Shown here: positions 21,511 to 32,815 of the stretch, one piece after another
Layout: each line of letters begins with the position of its first letter
How positions within the stretch are numbered: the first letter of the stretch is position 1
Origin: Aplectana chamaeleonis
Lineage: Eukaryota > Nematoda > Chromadorea > Rhabditida > Cosmocercidae
Direction of reading: 5' to 3'
Assembly (NCBI GenBank): GCA_029168955.1
Contig: JAPDOI010001341.1
Span: 128,733-192,732 of the forward strand
DNA length: 64,000 nt
Made by a program: the position numbers and the translations under genes
Notes under the pieces: generated by a model
The model's database searches: none
Told to the model about the DNA's origin: nothing
What the model saw: only the letters and a program-made list of their open reading frames with translations

Positions 21511-22547
21511 GGTCGTATTAATCCTATGAACTAACCAGTCAATTTGGTTGTAACGACTTTGTTCAGAACACGGAAGTAGCCGTATGCTGATAGCTGCATT
21601 GAAAAAGCAAATTTCAGGTATGTGAGAATGCAAACAAATGACATTGTAGGGCACTGCTGCTGACTTGCGCTGAGAAAATACACAGAATCGCAATTTCAGA
21701 GGCTTGGCAGACTTCACTGAGCTGAGGCGTTATGGAGTCGCCTGACAAGGGCTGCCCGAGTAGTAGTGGAAAAAGTTATGAAGCGAAAAAATGGAGAGCC
21801 TTGTAGACATATTACCTTTAAGCCACCGTAACTTGTGATGATCTTGAGAAAGACGACAAACGGACCTTAGATTCGTGCTCCACTCCTCAAACTACCCCCT
21901 GGAAAAAGTTTGGGCTGAAAATTTTTCTTGACCTCTGCACCCCACCCCACCCCCCCCCCCCCGGAAAAAGGGATAAGACTCTACCTCCATGTAGCTCCAG
22001 AGGTCAGAAACTTCTCTTTGACCAAAATTCGCAAAGGGTTTTTTTGGGTGCTAAGTACGTATATGAGGCTCGTTTAGCGTCTCTCGAATGATTATGGTAG
22101 GTTACGGTAAGTATAATGTCATTTAGCTACCGTAGCCCATAGACTTCCATCCATTTAATCATGTGCTACAGCCCCCTTCGCTGCAAAAAATTTTGCCTCG
22201 ATGTTTCTTGAGGCGAAAAATTTTCTGCGGTATAAGAGTTGATTGTCAGCCTCGTCCTCCATTTATTCGAGTACGTCGATGTCAAGTTCTTGAAGTATTA
22301 GGCCGAATTCGAAGGCGAGCTTTGATTCCGTTCCGTCGATAGGCGCTCCGAGTCTCTCAACAAGAAGGCGCAATACGACTCTTGGATTGCGAGAGATTAG
22401 CGAAATCTCTAGGCTTGTCGTTTGATGTAAATGGTTCAGCAGTCAGTAGACTTTTTAAACAGATGGGCGCACTGATACTTGAATGCGCAGTGCTTTTAGT
22501 TCAGCATTATTTTCAAGGTAGAGACTCACCGCGTGCATCAAAGTGTA
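21511..22547. other. Upstream flank of the protease gene, no gene recognised
   Basis: This is the likely 5' flank of the minus-strand protease. I see no convincing promoter element. It includes a C-rich run at 21938-21962. Confidence 0.4.
21938..21962 (-). other. C-run with G-quadruplex potential on the minus strand
   Basis: The plus strand reads CACCCCACCCCA followed by 12 C, so the minus strand carries three or more closely spaced G-tracts of four or more. It lies about 450 bases upstream of the protease ATG. Quadruplex formation is an inference. Confidence 0.45.
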
Positions 22548-22767
22548 GTTAGGTCCGTGGCTTTTGTCCTAGAGATAAAAACATATAAATCTCACCCGCG
22601 GCTGGCGCGCTGGTTGCGTGCGCCGGCCCGCTAATCGATTCAGACCTGGAGAAGAACGCAGCTGATCAGCTTACCATACCGCAGCCGCCGGTGAGATTTA
22701 AATCGCCCGCGCAAGTCGCGGGTGAGTTTTGACTGATTTTTTTGAGTACGCAAGCCACGGACCTAAC
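22548..22767. mobile_element. Small MITE, 220 bp, with 16-base perfect termini
   Basis: Both ends read GTTAGGTCCGTGGCTT in inverted orientation. TA lies just outside on both sides (22546-22547 and 22770-22771, with two extra bases on the right). The centre is GC-rich with inverted TCACCCGCG/CGCGGGTGA blocks. No coding capacity. Confidence 0.75.
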
Positions 22768-25454
22768 TGTATCGAATTTCATCAATACTGCGGCTTTTGC
22801 AGCTGGTAATGGGTGCTGATTTTCTTGCTTGGATGACTTTTTTCTATAAAGTGCTTTCCTTTTCTCTATGCCTGCTCTTCTACCCTACTACGGCAGGTGT
22901 CGATAAACTTTCATTAAAATGTTGCATACAGCTGTTGTACTCAAAAAGAAATCGTGGCGAAAATCTCACAAAAAGAGAGGATGGAACCCGTGAGCCTTCC
23001 GTTCGCAGACCGCTGCCTTGGGCCATTCGGCCAACTTGGCTCGACGATGCTTTTGAGAGATAGGGGATACAGCGCTCGCCATTTTGAGCGTACTGACCTG
23101 ATTTCGAAAAAATATTTATACCTTATTTCCCGCCATTACTCGGGCAAATGGTAGGGTGCTCTTACGACTACCCGGAAGGTAGTCTATCAGAAAAACCTGG
23201 ATGTATAGGCAGTTCTGGCAACCCGGTCTAGTCATTCCTTTGCTAGGTGCCTAGACAGTCATGCTGGTCGTCTGATACGTCTTGCCTAACTATCGAAAGC
23301 ATTCATTCTGAAGGCTCGTTCCGGAAAAGTGAAAATAAATGAAACGTGGGAGAAAAGAAACGCGCAGGAAAGGTGACCCCCCCATATACGGGATTTTCAA
23401 GAAACGTCCGTTGTAACCCTTTTTTAATGTGACACCTCCCACTTCATACCCCTACCTATGAAATCCCGAGCATGACAGAAAATAACTTTCGGACGACTTT
23501 AGAAGTACTACACTTGGTGATAACGGCGAAATACTAGTAATCTGAGCTCAGACTCGGTTTCCGCACCTTCTATACGATACAGTCTTTTTTCACTAATTTG
23601 CCATTAAAATAAGTTCATACAATCTCGATTCGGTTAGAAAAGTTCTTGCGGTCCCATTGTGGGCTGCCGGTCAGTTAAGAATACCTCAATTTTAGGGCCG
23701 GTGTGTATTTGACCAAGCTCTACCAACCACGCAAACAGATGTCATATGTCAGGTCTTTCCTGTCTTGCCGACCATCTAGGAAACCTTTTTTCTAGGCTCT
23801 CGATGAGCCCACTTTTTCATCTGATTTTAGGAGTTGACTGGCATAGGGGAATGGAGCCCCCAGTGTGGTCAGATGGCATACCTTATCAGCTTTTTCTCAA
23901 CACCATTGCTTCTGATAATCACCTTCCTCTACGACGTGAGCCTTTCATTGAGGACCAGGATTCCAAGAAAGGAATAGAAATACGAAGATCACGAAGATGC
24001 TGATTTAGCGTAATACTGGCGACTTTCTCGGGGTTCCCTCGTCACTGGCCCACTCGTTACCCAACCTGTAGTTTTCGATAGCCGAGCCAACAGGCTTTCA
24101 TATCGAGAAGGCTTCTTCCGGGTAGGTTTTTTTTTAATCAGGAGCGTATTTGACAACTGAGATTGCAGCACGTGGACAAGCAGGCAGAACGTGCTTGGCT
24201 GCGATCAGAGCCTCCGGAACAGTGAGGAAAAGGGAGGGTATGAGAATGAAAAGAAATTGAGAGAGTTGGAAGGAAACGTGGCTCCCTCAAACTGAGCGAC
24301 TCTCCTCAAAAGAGAGAGCACTGGTGAAGTTCAGCTGTCGGGCGCGTTTATATACGGGTCTGGCATGAATGTTTCACTCTACCAAGGAAAAAGTATTCGT
24401 GCGGCGCGTCATGGAAATCGTCATGGAATTTTTTTCAGGTAGTTTCCGTGTTCCTCTCAGTGAGGCGATGGTGTCAATGGTTTGTGTAGAAAGTCTTTCT
24501 AACTCCGGTAGTTTGTTGAAAAATGTGTATTTCCTTCCAAAATTCCCAGCGACCACAGGTCAAAACATGGTAGATTTCTGCTATCGTGACCGTCTGATCA
24601 GTTCATAATGAGGGGTTTAGAGATGCAAATTTGCGATTTTCGGTGAATTTCTAAAGCAGAATCTATCACTTCGTAACACCGTCGTATAGGGCTGAATGGA
24701 AGCAATGCAGAAACGTTTTCTGAATTAAAATTTGATAACTTTGAAGCAAGTTATGGCGTTGCGGAGCTTTGTAAGCGCAAAAAACCCCGCAATACGCTTG
24801 CTTTGCAAAAAATTTTCTCGGTACTGTACATTGAGTGGTTCTGCAAACCTTCCCGGGGCGGCATGCACGTACGCGGAGGGTTAGGTTGGGGTTAGGCAGG
24901 GTTTGGGGCGTCGGCGCATTTCATGATTGCTATGCGAGTGCTGGAGATAATCAATAGTTGGGGTCTCAACGGTATTTCGGCTGCCCCAACCTCCTAGGTA
25001 GGGTTTGCGAGGGAAACATTTTTCAGTGCTAGCCTAACCCCCTTTCAGCCCTCGCGCCGCTATCATCAAACGCGCCGACGCTTCACCTAAAGAAATCATG
25101 TTCGCTTGTGATTTTTTAGTGAGATTTGAATTGGTGTGGATCTGCACGATATATTGATAGATAGTAAATACCTACTGAGTGAAGAGGATAGTTTACACAG
25201 TGTTCTGCAGTTCATAAGGCTCTTGCTGTAGACTGCAGAACATAGATAATCCATCTTCAAAAGTCTCTAAATACCTCAGGGAACGGAATGACAAAAAAAA
25301 GTACTTTCTTAACCTCGCGAAGTTAAACGGGGACGCTTCAGGGTATAAAAAAAGTCCAGTATTGTCTTAAGCTGCTTACTGAAGGTTTTTGGGGGTGCTG
25401 AACACCAATCTGGGGTGCGTTTGCCGCCATTTTGAGTGCTAGTGTGCTACCCTC
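22768..25454. other. No recognisable gene or repeat boundary
   Basis: Many short frames but no domain, no splice chain and no clear terminal repeats. A GC-richer stretch at about 24850-25080 contains the inverted pair GGCGTCGGCGC and GCGCCGACGC and may be another small fold-back. Confidence 0.4.
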
Positions 25455-27010
25455 AATGTTTCCTATTCTACTGTTTATTTATTTTAGGTAATTCTTCTCA
25501 ATACCGGAGGATTCGAATCTGTGTTCCATTTTGGAAATGTGAGACTTGATCTACCTCTCAACGGCTGAGTAGGATATCAAACGAGGGATTGAGGGGCACT
25601 CACTTTCTGACAAGCGGCGAACACTTTGAATGGAGCTCACCACGTGGCGCACACTCCACATGAGGCGCTACTCAGTTTCTACCACGCGTCGCACGCTCTA
25701 TATGAAGCGCTACTGACTTTTTACGACCCAACACACGCCCATTTTTCACGACGTCATGCTGACGCCATATGAGCGCTCACCCACTCTCCACGACGTCCTG
25801 ACGTCGTCATGTAAAGCCCTGCCTAAATTCCATGACGTGCTGCTGACGTCATCGTGTCATGGTGACGTCATATAGAGCCCCACCCACTTTTCACGGCGTC
25901 CTAACGACGCAATCTGGAGCCCTACCTATTGGGTTGGGAAATTAGCTCGCTCGGTTTTTTTTTCAAAGAGCTTTAATTGAATTTTAAAAAATATATAACA
26001 ATTAATTAATCAATTATGTATTTGCCGCTACTGTTTACGACCTCCCCGTCCCGTCGACCAATCTGTTGATCTCGTTCCGTCAAAGAGAACCGATCTGGTG
26101 TCGAAGAAGGTTTTGAGCTAGTTTTTGAGGTCCACTTCGACGTTGAAGGTAAAACACGAACCTCCCATTCGAGCTTATGGAGTGCGGCTTGGACGACTTT
26201 TGCAACATGGGGTTTGGCGTTGTCGTAGAGCAAGATGGCTTGGCCTTGTCGATCAGGTCTTTTCAATCGCATAGCCTCATTTACACGGCGCAGTTGGGCA
26301 ATGTAGGGCTCCTTGTTCACCGCTGCGTTCCTTTCGAGCATTTCCCAGTGTATCGTGCCTTCCCAACAAACAGGGATCATGGTCTTTTTTTCGGGTGGAG
26401 ATCTTGCTTGACTCTCGGCTTTGGCTTCTGTTCTCTTCTCAAAAACGCCCAGTCCTTTCTTTGTCTTATATTGACATACAGACAACATTTCTCATCACCC
26501 GTGACCATTCCGTACAAAAACACTGTTTATGACCGCAAGTTGCTCGATGGCGCGCGAAGTATTGAGCAGCGATTCAAAGGGTATTCCATTTCCAGGCCCG
26601 AAAAATAGGATAAAATAAAATTATACCAAGAAACAAACAATACAGTCTTGTGGATCAGAAAAAAAACACTTTCTCATGAATGAAATCACTCTGCTAATCA
26701 AACAAACAAATAAATCAAACAAAGCTCTGAAAAAACCGAACGAACTTATTCCCCAACCTGATACTTCCCGCGAGGCCGTGACAACGACTTCTGGAGCCCT
26801 ACGTGCTTTCCTGGCGGTACTGTCATTAGGAGTTCTCGTTCACATTTTCTGGTACCTCTGGTGATTTATAGATTATAGTTGTGGTCAAACAATGTTTTGA
26901 AAATTTTAAATGGAGCGCAAAATTAACGTGTTAACGCGGGTTTTTCTCAGAACTTAACGAATAACGCTAAACGAAAAAAATAGTTTCCAGTAACGCACAC
27001 CCACGCTACA
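25455..27010 (+). repeat. Composite dispersed repeat R1, copy 2
   Basis: It matches R1 copy 1 block by block: the GGATTCGAATCTGTGTTCCA region, CAAACGAGGG, the GCGCTACT blocks, the GACGTC-containing tandem units, ACCTCTGGTGATTTATAGAT, and an end in GTAACGCACACCCA. Unlike copy 1 it has no hAT-like element at that end but carries a mariner remnant in the tandem array. Confidence 0.55.
25929..26761 (-). mobile_element. Mariner-family transposon remnant, 833 bp
   Basis: TA lies at 25927-25928 and 26762-26763. The termini are TTGGGTTGGGAAATTAGCTC and, inverted at the other end, a diverged TCAGGTTGGGGAATAAGTTC. The minus strand encodes the middle and end of a mariner transposase: VTGDEKCCLYVNIRQRK (first catalytic Asp, about 26500-26450), GTIHWEMLERN, then LLYDNAKPHVAKVVQAALHK (second Asp), and a C-terminal GEVVNSSGKYIID ending at 26006. 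The segment that normally holds the third Asp is replaced by a short unrelated stretch, so it is deleted or scrambled, and the N-terminal DNA-binding region is missing. The element is inactive. It sits in an R1 tandem unit, which resumes as CTTCC after the right TA. Confidence 0.85.
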
Positions 27011-29993
27011 TACTGCAGAGGGGAATAGGCAGAATACCAATGAGCTAGCGTACCATGCTCCCCATTCCGGAGCATCTCCACAGTCAAATTTTGAGCCAAT
27101 TCTGAGACGCAGACCGAATTGGCGTATACCAAACTAACACAAGCTATCGGAAGTCGATACACGAAAAAACAGGCCCTCCAAATTACGCCAGAGAAAAATC
27201 ATGCGCCGCCTACCCAAAACGACCCAAGAAGACAGTTTCACGCCAAATCCAGAGCAGATCTGTTGAACAACCTATAAATTGCCTCTTGTGTACACAGATA
27301 TTCAATAAAAGATACGAAAACGCCCAACTCTGAAAATCACGGAAGCATGACCTGATTTTTTATGAATTCTGGGTGCTAGCAGGTTTATCTACAGAATGCT
27401 GATCTCGCCACACCGAATCTATTCGTATTCGTATCAGTCCTCGCAGACGATGATCGTTGTATGGACTGCAATCGTGCAGTTGTTTGGCTTGTTTGATGTT
27501 CGTTTGATTGCCAAAGTGACAGCTGCTGTGTGTCTATGTAGGTCTGTTTTCTCTGTCTGCACAGAAGTTTTCGTCACATACAGCAGACCTCCATGGGACG
27601 TTTGGACTGCGACAGCGCCAAATCAATCGTGTTTCAGTATAGCTCTGCAACGGAACAGCGAAGCATTAAACGTACACGAAATTTGAAGACTACCCTGGTC
27701 GAAACGGAATTTGAGTGAGGAACAAAAAAGATATGGACTTCCCAGTGGAGCGCCTGATTTGTTGAATGTTTCAGAGTTACAACTACAGACTCATCTCAAT
27801 CGAACGTTCTGAATTATCCCGAACATCGCGCTGAGGTAACCTAGTGAGCTACCGTAGACTCCCTAAAGTAACAGCGGCCATCCAGTCCTGTTTAGCGCCC
27901 CTAAAGGTTCACGAAGTTTGCGCTGAAAAATGTTTTCGACTTGCAGAGTACTGATAGAGTGGAAGTACGTTCCATTCTTGGTAGCTTTGAAGGTCAAACC
28001 AACAGTGCGCACATTTCATATATCCCAAGCCTCGTCAACTTGTGACAAAAGCGTTTCATCACGTGCGTATCAAGTGTATGTTAGGACAGTAGTGGAATCG
28101 AGAACTTCAGTATTTTGTCCTTATCAAAGAGAGAGAGAGAGAGAGAGAGATAGTCAATATTCGAAAAGAGTACAAGAGGAGTTCACTCGCAAGGTTTTGT
28201 AAGAATGTACGGATCTTCGCATGCTGCAGGCCCTGGCCCCGTAAGGAGCAATTAAGGAATGTCATTGCACTCCCTCAAGTCTCGCGGTAAGCCAAACGAT
28301 GAGTGCGTGGTTTTCGAATCATGAGTGGAATGTTGAGAACTAACAACTCGAGATGCTATAAATTCATCACTTCTTGGACACGTGGGAACTCTACGGAAAT
28401 TTGTTATGAGATCTTCATACCTAATTTCGGATTGAGCAGTTTTACATGTAAGGCTGGCTCTGCATTCGCCTTCTTCAAATTAATTTTTTGAGAGCGTACT
28501 CCGTTTTTTTTCTAATTTCAAAAGCTAACGACGAGCATTTTTCGCGTGATAAATCGTCACTTCTGTTTTCTGCTGCATCATACTCCGCGCCTGTTTTCCA
28601 TGTCTACAATACCGCTCGAAGGATTTGGTCAAAAGTCGCGCGAGATCGGGTTTTAGCATCTTTTTCTTCTTTTTCCTATATCTCGCTTCAATTTAGCCTT
28701 GAGCGAAACTAGAGCGACATTCGTGATCCTGGCGTTCAGGGCTATCCAGTGGTATAGCTTCTGATGAGGTTTCGTTTAAATCTAACGAAATTTCGCAGGC
28801 AGTGGATACTGTACACTACGGTTTCATGGAGAGGGGCACCCCACATGCAGCTGCTCTCAGCGCTTTCCGCGTCATACGTACTCTTCCTTCGAACAGTTTC
28901 CAGGGGCAGCAGCCCACAGATGTCCCAGCTGGTCTCTCACCCCCGTCTGATATATGGCGCCTTCCGTCTTCGCCGGTCCTCAGCCATCATCTCATCGAAC
29001 CAGCAGCTAGCGACAGGGAAATGGCCCCTGTACACGCGTGATGGCTTTCCTGACTAACCCATCGGCCCTCTTTAGGGCCACAATTGATGAAATCAGTGAA
29101 TTGAGACGAATCGAAAGTTACCGTTGCATGCGATCAAATATAAAAATGTCCTTAGTGATTGTTGTGAGTATGTATACAAGCTATTAAATAGCGAAATTCA
29201 TATGGTTCCTACGCGTGCTTGGGCGGAGCAGAGGTTAGAGACAGTGAGAGAGCGGAAGACAGACGGAGGCTGAGGTGTCCCAAGCGCCGCTGGCGCCTTG
29301 AATGATGTGACTTACGGCGTTTTATAGAGGGACATTTCATTTTGAGTCCCTAGGCAAAGAGAAGGGTGACTTCAGCGTTGAAACCTGAAGTGTATTCAAA
29401 AGAACTGCTTCCGTTCCGTTCGGGTTCATTTTTCGAGTAACGCGTTAACGAGTGAGAGATTGAATTCAAATGAAACCTTTTTTCAATAAGTAAATGATTG
29501 CAGCATCGTATTTCAGACAAATAACGAATGAGCAAATTATTCGATTACCCTGACAAAAAGGTTCCCACATGGATGTACTTCTCGACAATTACCTTCAAAA
29601 GTTTCCGAGTCAATAAATTTCCCCAACATTGTCTCTCCTGAACCTTTTGTGTGCTATTCTTCAGATATTGCTTTTAAGATATTCCGAGTCAGTGAATGCG
29701 TCTGAGTGATTCCCGCACACCTTCCCGGTCGTACATTTTCTCTGCACCCTTGTTATGACGTCGATTGTACCCTCGCTTTAGAAGAGCAGGCTTCGCATTT
29801 ACCCACCTGCTCGCAGACAGCGCCCGTAACTAGCGGGTACGCCCGCTTCCGCTCGTGGGTGCTCATCCTCATCTGCTAGGAAATGATGGAGAAAGTGAGC
29901 CATGAGCAGATGTGAGCGAATTATAGCGGGCATCAGTGGGCCACTGCGGTTGCACAATAAAAGCGTATTGGTTTTTTGTTGTACTATTTAAAA
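27011..29993. other. No gene recognised; contains a dispersed repeat block and an AG microsatellite
   Basis: About 27470-27660 resembles 33470-33650 (TTCGTTTGATTGC, TTTTC.TTGTC.GCACAGAAG and GGACGTTT.GACTGCGAC-type blocks), another dispersed sequence. The frames at 28764-29057 and 28802-29041 look compositionally coding-like but have no domain I recognise. Confidence 0.35.
28128..28150. repeat. AG microsatellite
   Basis: Eleven AG dinucleotides in a row. Confidence 0.9.
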
Positions 29994-30257
29994 AAGTGTC
30001 CGAATGAGAATGGCCGTCGTGCGTGGCAGGCGGCCGTCGCATGAGCCGCTCGCGGAGGAGTGTTCAAACGGTCTCCCTCTCAGCTGCGGAGCTGATTGAT
30101 TGCTTGCTGAAAGCCGCTGCCTGCCCCGCTTCTAGTGAATGGCTGCGGGGGAAGCCTCGCTGTCGTTTCGCAGGCTCGTCCGGGAGCGGCGCACGCGACA
30201 GCCGCCTACCACGTACGGCAACCGCATGATCGGCCAGTCTCATTCAGACACACCTTA
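29994..30257. mobile_element. GC-rich MITE (GTCCG family)
   Basis: The left end AAGTGTCCGAATGAGAATGG and the right end, reverse complemented, AAGGTGTGTCTGAATGAGAC are the family termini. They are followed by long inverted arms with GTGCGTGGCAGGCGGCCGTC and CGGACGAG. High GC against AT-rich flanks. No coding capacity is claimed. Confidence 0.75.
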
Positions 30258-30361
30258 TTGATGCAGACACAATGACGACTTTTTCAGGTAAATGATGGAT
30301 ATGAACTCCGGCAAATTGAGTTTTATCATAGAGTGAAAGCGTCAAACAGTATTCACTCATA

Positions 30362-32242
30362 CACTGCGTATCACAAAGATAGGACACCCCATAAATTTGT
30401 CGGTCTCGTGTTCGTTGGGCAAGATAGATTTTTCCGTCATTACTACTGTGATCAAGATGTCAAATAACCTCTGCATACCCATTTTGGGTAAGATCGAATG
30501 CTTGTGGAATTGCCTAGAATAAAATAATCTTATAAACCGCGTATCAAAAAGATTGGACACCCCTATGTTAAATCGGAATTATCTTTCGATAGAATTGTGT
30601 GATCCCAAATCTTATGGTCCATTGGCCCTCCTCGCACCTTTACTGGAACAAGTACTCGATTTGGTATATTTTCGACCAAGCTGATCTGCCTTTGCGAGTC
30701 GAGCTTGCTCCATTTTTCGGTTATGGCCTGTTGGAGCGCAGAAATCGAGAGATATCGCCGACTGCTGAATCAGACCCGACGAACTAAGATTTGTCAGAGA
30801 TTCTTGATTTTGTTGATTGCAGGACTGTGTGGTAGCCACGCTGGACAAGGTAGCTATTGCCAAGCAAAAAAGCCGACGTTAGACCTGCTCACCTGAACTT
30901 TCTGGTTGACCTGCCAGGAACTGCATCATTTTCGCGTGATAACATGGGGAAATATGGGGAATAAAAGAAGGTGTCACTCTTATATCCTCTAGAGCTCACT
31001 GGAGATCATACCACTGCTGGCGAGCGCGAGCTGTACGCGTCTTTGACGAGCAAATGCTCTGACAGATTATGGGAGATCTGCGAGCGTAGTTCCGACGGCT
31101 AAAGTGGACAGCACCTATAATCGAATTCCTTCAGGAACACTTCCGACCATCAAACCTATCAATAAAAACTTCTTTTCCGTCAGAAACCATCGCCTGTACA
31201 CAAATCGCCAAAGTAACTGTCCACTTTAGCCGTAGGAACTACGGTCGCAGATCTCCCATAATCTGTCAGAGCACTTACTCATCAAGGACGCCCACAGATT
31301 GCGTTCGCCTGAAGTCGAATGACTTTCAGTGAGTAGCAGAGGATATCAGAGTAACACCTACTTATATTCCTCATGTTTACTGGCAAAAAAGTTGCAGTTT
31401 TTAGCCGGACAAGCAGAAAGTTCACAAAAGCGTGTCCGAGGTCGGCTTCTTAGCTCGGCAATAACTACCTTGTCCAGCTTGGCTACCCCACAGTCCTATG
31501 CTTATCAGAATGATGAATCTCTGGGATATTTTAGTTCATCGGGTCTGAGCCAATAGTCGGCGACATTTCTCAATTTCTGCGCTCAAACCGGGCATAATCG
31601 AGAAATGGAGCAAGATCGACATGCAAAGGCAGATCGGCCTGGTCGAAAATACACCAAATGAAGTATACTCTGTTTATCTTTGATTGTACAAAAAACGGTC
31701 CGCCAATAGTCCTCTAATGGGCCGGCTAGTACCGTAGTTTACGTCCACGACGCGTTCTCGGCAGACCCGGGTGTGCACAGTGGCAGGGTGGGTGGCCGAG
31801 TGACGGCATTGATGAATCGATCGCTCAGCACACCCCGGTGCACACCCGGGTCTGCCGAGAACGCGTCGTGGACGTAAACTACGGTACTAGCCGGCCCATT
31901 AGGGGACTATTGGCGGACCGTTTTTGTGCAATTAAAGATAAATAGAGTATATTTGTTTCAGTAAAGGTGCGAGGAGGGCCGATCGGCCATTTGATTTGGG
32001 ATCACACAACTTTATCGAACGAGAATTCCGATTTAACCCAGAGGTGTCCTATCTTTTTGATAAGCGGTTCAAAAGATTAATTTATTTTAGAAAAGTGCAC
32101 AAGCATTCGATCTAACCCAAAAAGGTATACGGGGGTTATTTTACCTTTTGATCACAGTAGTATTGACGAAAAAGATCTATCTTGCTCAACGAACACGAGA
32201 GCGACAAATTTAGGGGGTGTCCTTTCCTTGTGATACGCTGTG
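30362..32242. mobile_element. Tc1-like non-autonomous palindromic element with IR/DR ends
   Basis: TA lies at 30360-30361 and 32243-32244. The termini are CACTGCGTATCACAAAGATA at the left and CACAGCGTATCACAAGGAAA reverse complemented at the right. About 175 bases inside each end the motif is repeated as GCGTATCAAAAAGATTGGAC (30538) and its inverted partner (about 32043-32066). That is the inverted repeat/direct repeat layout of Tc1-type elements with two transposase sites per end. The two halves are inverted copies for most of the length, including GACCAAGCTGATCTGCCTTT against 31627-31646 and the TGGGAGATCTGCGA arms around 31070 and 31245. No transposase ORF. The right arm is interrupted by a MITE at 31666-31949. 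Confidence 0.8.
31666..31949. mobile_element. Fold-back MITE, 284 bp, nested in the Tc1-like element
   Basis: Outer sequence TATACTCTGTTTATC at the left pairs with GATAAATAGAGTATA at the right. The arms run about 115 bases and are nearly identical, through ACGGTCCGCCAATAGTCC, GGGCCGGCTAGTACCGTAG and GACGCGTTCTCGGCAGACCC, to a loop of about 50 bases. TA flanks both ends. The left arm of the host element has no such insertion. Confidence 0.85.
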
Positions 32243-32314
32243 TAGCTTCTCTAGCGCTTGATCAAGGCCTAGACTTTCAGAAGCTAGTGATGAGCGCATG
32301 ATTTTCCTCAGGAG

Positions 32315-32815
32315 TTAGGGTTCATCACATGGTTCGCCCTCTATGAACTCACTTAGCTCTGTTCCTAATTTGACGAGCTCTCGGAGGATAACATCACAAA
32401 ATCGCCAAACCGAATTTTGTATTAATAACATACTCTTCATTGGTTTAAAATATAATAAAAACTCCCAGATGCCTTCTTCACAGAAGAAGTCCGGGGTAGC
32501 TAGACATACGAATTGTCTGCAGACAAAGGCAAACCTTATTATATCTGAATCAGTTCTGCTTCGTTTCAAATCTGAAATCATTCCAGTAACAAAAAACTTT
32601 TCGTAATTCATCGGTCTATAACTGTTCAAAAAAATCGACTCAAACACGGAACTAAAAATAGAGTACTTGGCTCCAATTGTTGCCCACTGCTCGACATAAG
32701 AAGCTACATCAAGCGTAATGACAGCCGAATGGCGAGGACGCCACCGAGCAATCCATGCGTGCCTGGCTTTGCGTTGCTCTATGTGGCAGCGACTTTTTGC
32801 GTTCGTTGATCCCAA
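32315..32815 (-). CDS. Unrecognised open frame, 166 codons
   Basis: A Met-started frame with no motif or family I recognise. It has no signal peptide, membrane segment or repeat structure that I can see, and flanking sequence gives no splice context. At this length and base composition a chance frame is possible, especially in a window full of old transposons. It begins just outside the Tc1-like element. Listed only because it is among the longest frames with no repeat explanation. Confidence 0.2.
   Translation of the reverse strand: MGSTNAKSRCHIEQRKARHAWIARWRPRHSAVITLDVASYVEQWATIGAKYSIFSSVFESIFLNSYRPMNYEKFFVTGMISDLKRSRTDSDIIRFAFVCRQFVCLATPDFFCEEGIWEFLLYFKPMKSMLLIQNSVWRFCDVILRELVKLGTELSEFIEGEPCDEP

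Noticed and set aside
24880..24905. GGGTTAGGTTGGGGTTAGG resembles telomeric repeat
   Set aside because: It is short, irregular and does not match the nematode telomere unit TTAGGC in tandem.
30612..31556. Frames at 30612-30863 (minus) and 31329-31556 (plus) with similar Ser-rich proteins
   Set aside because: They are mirror copies in the two arms of the Tc1-like palindrome, with no transposase motif.
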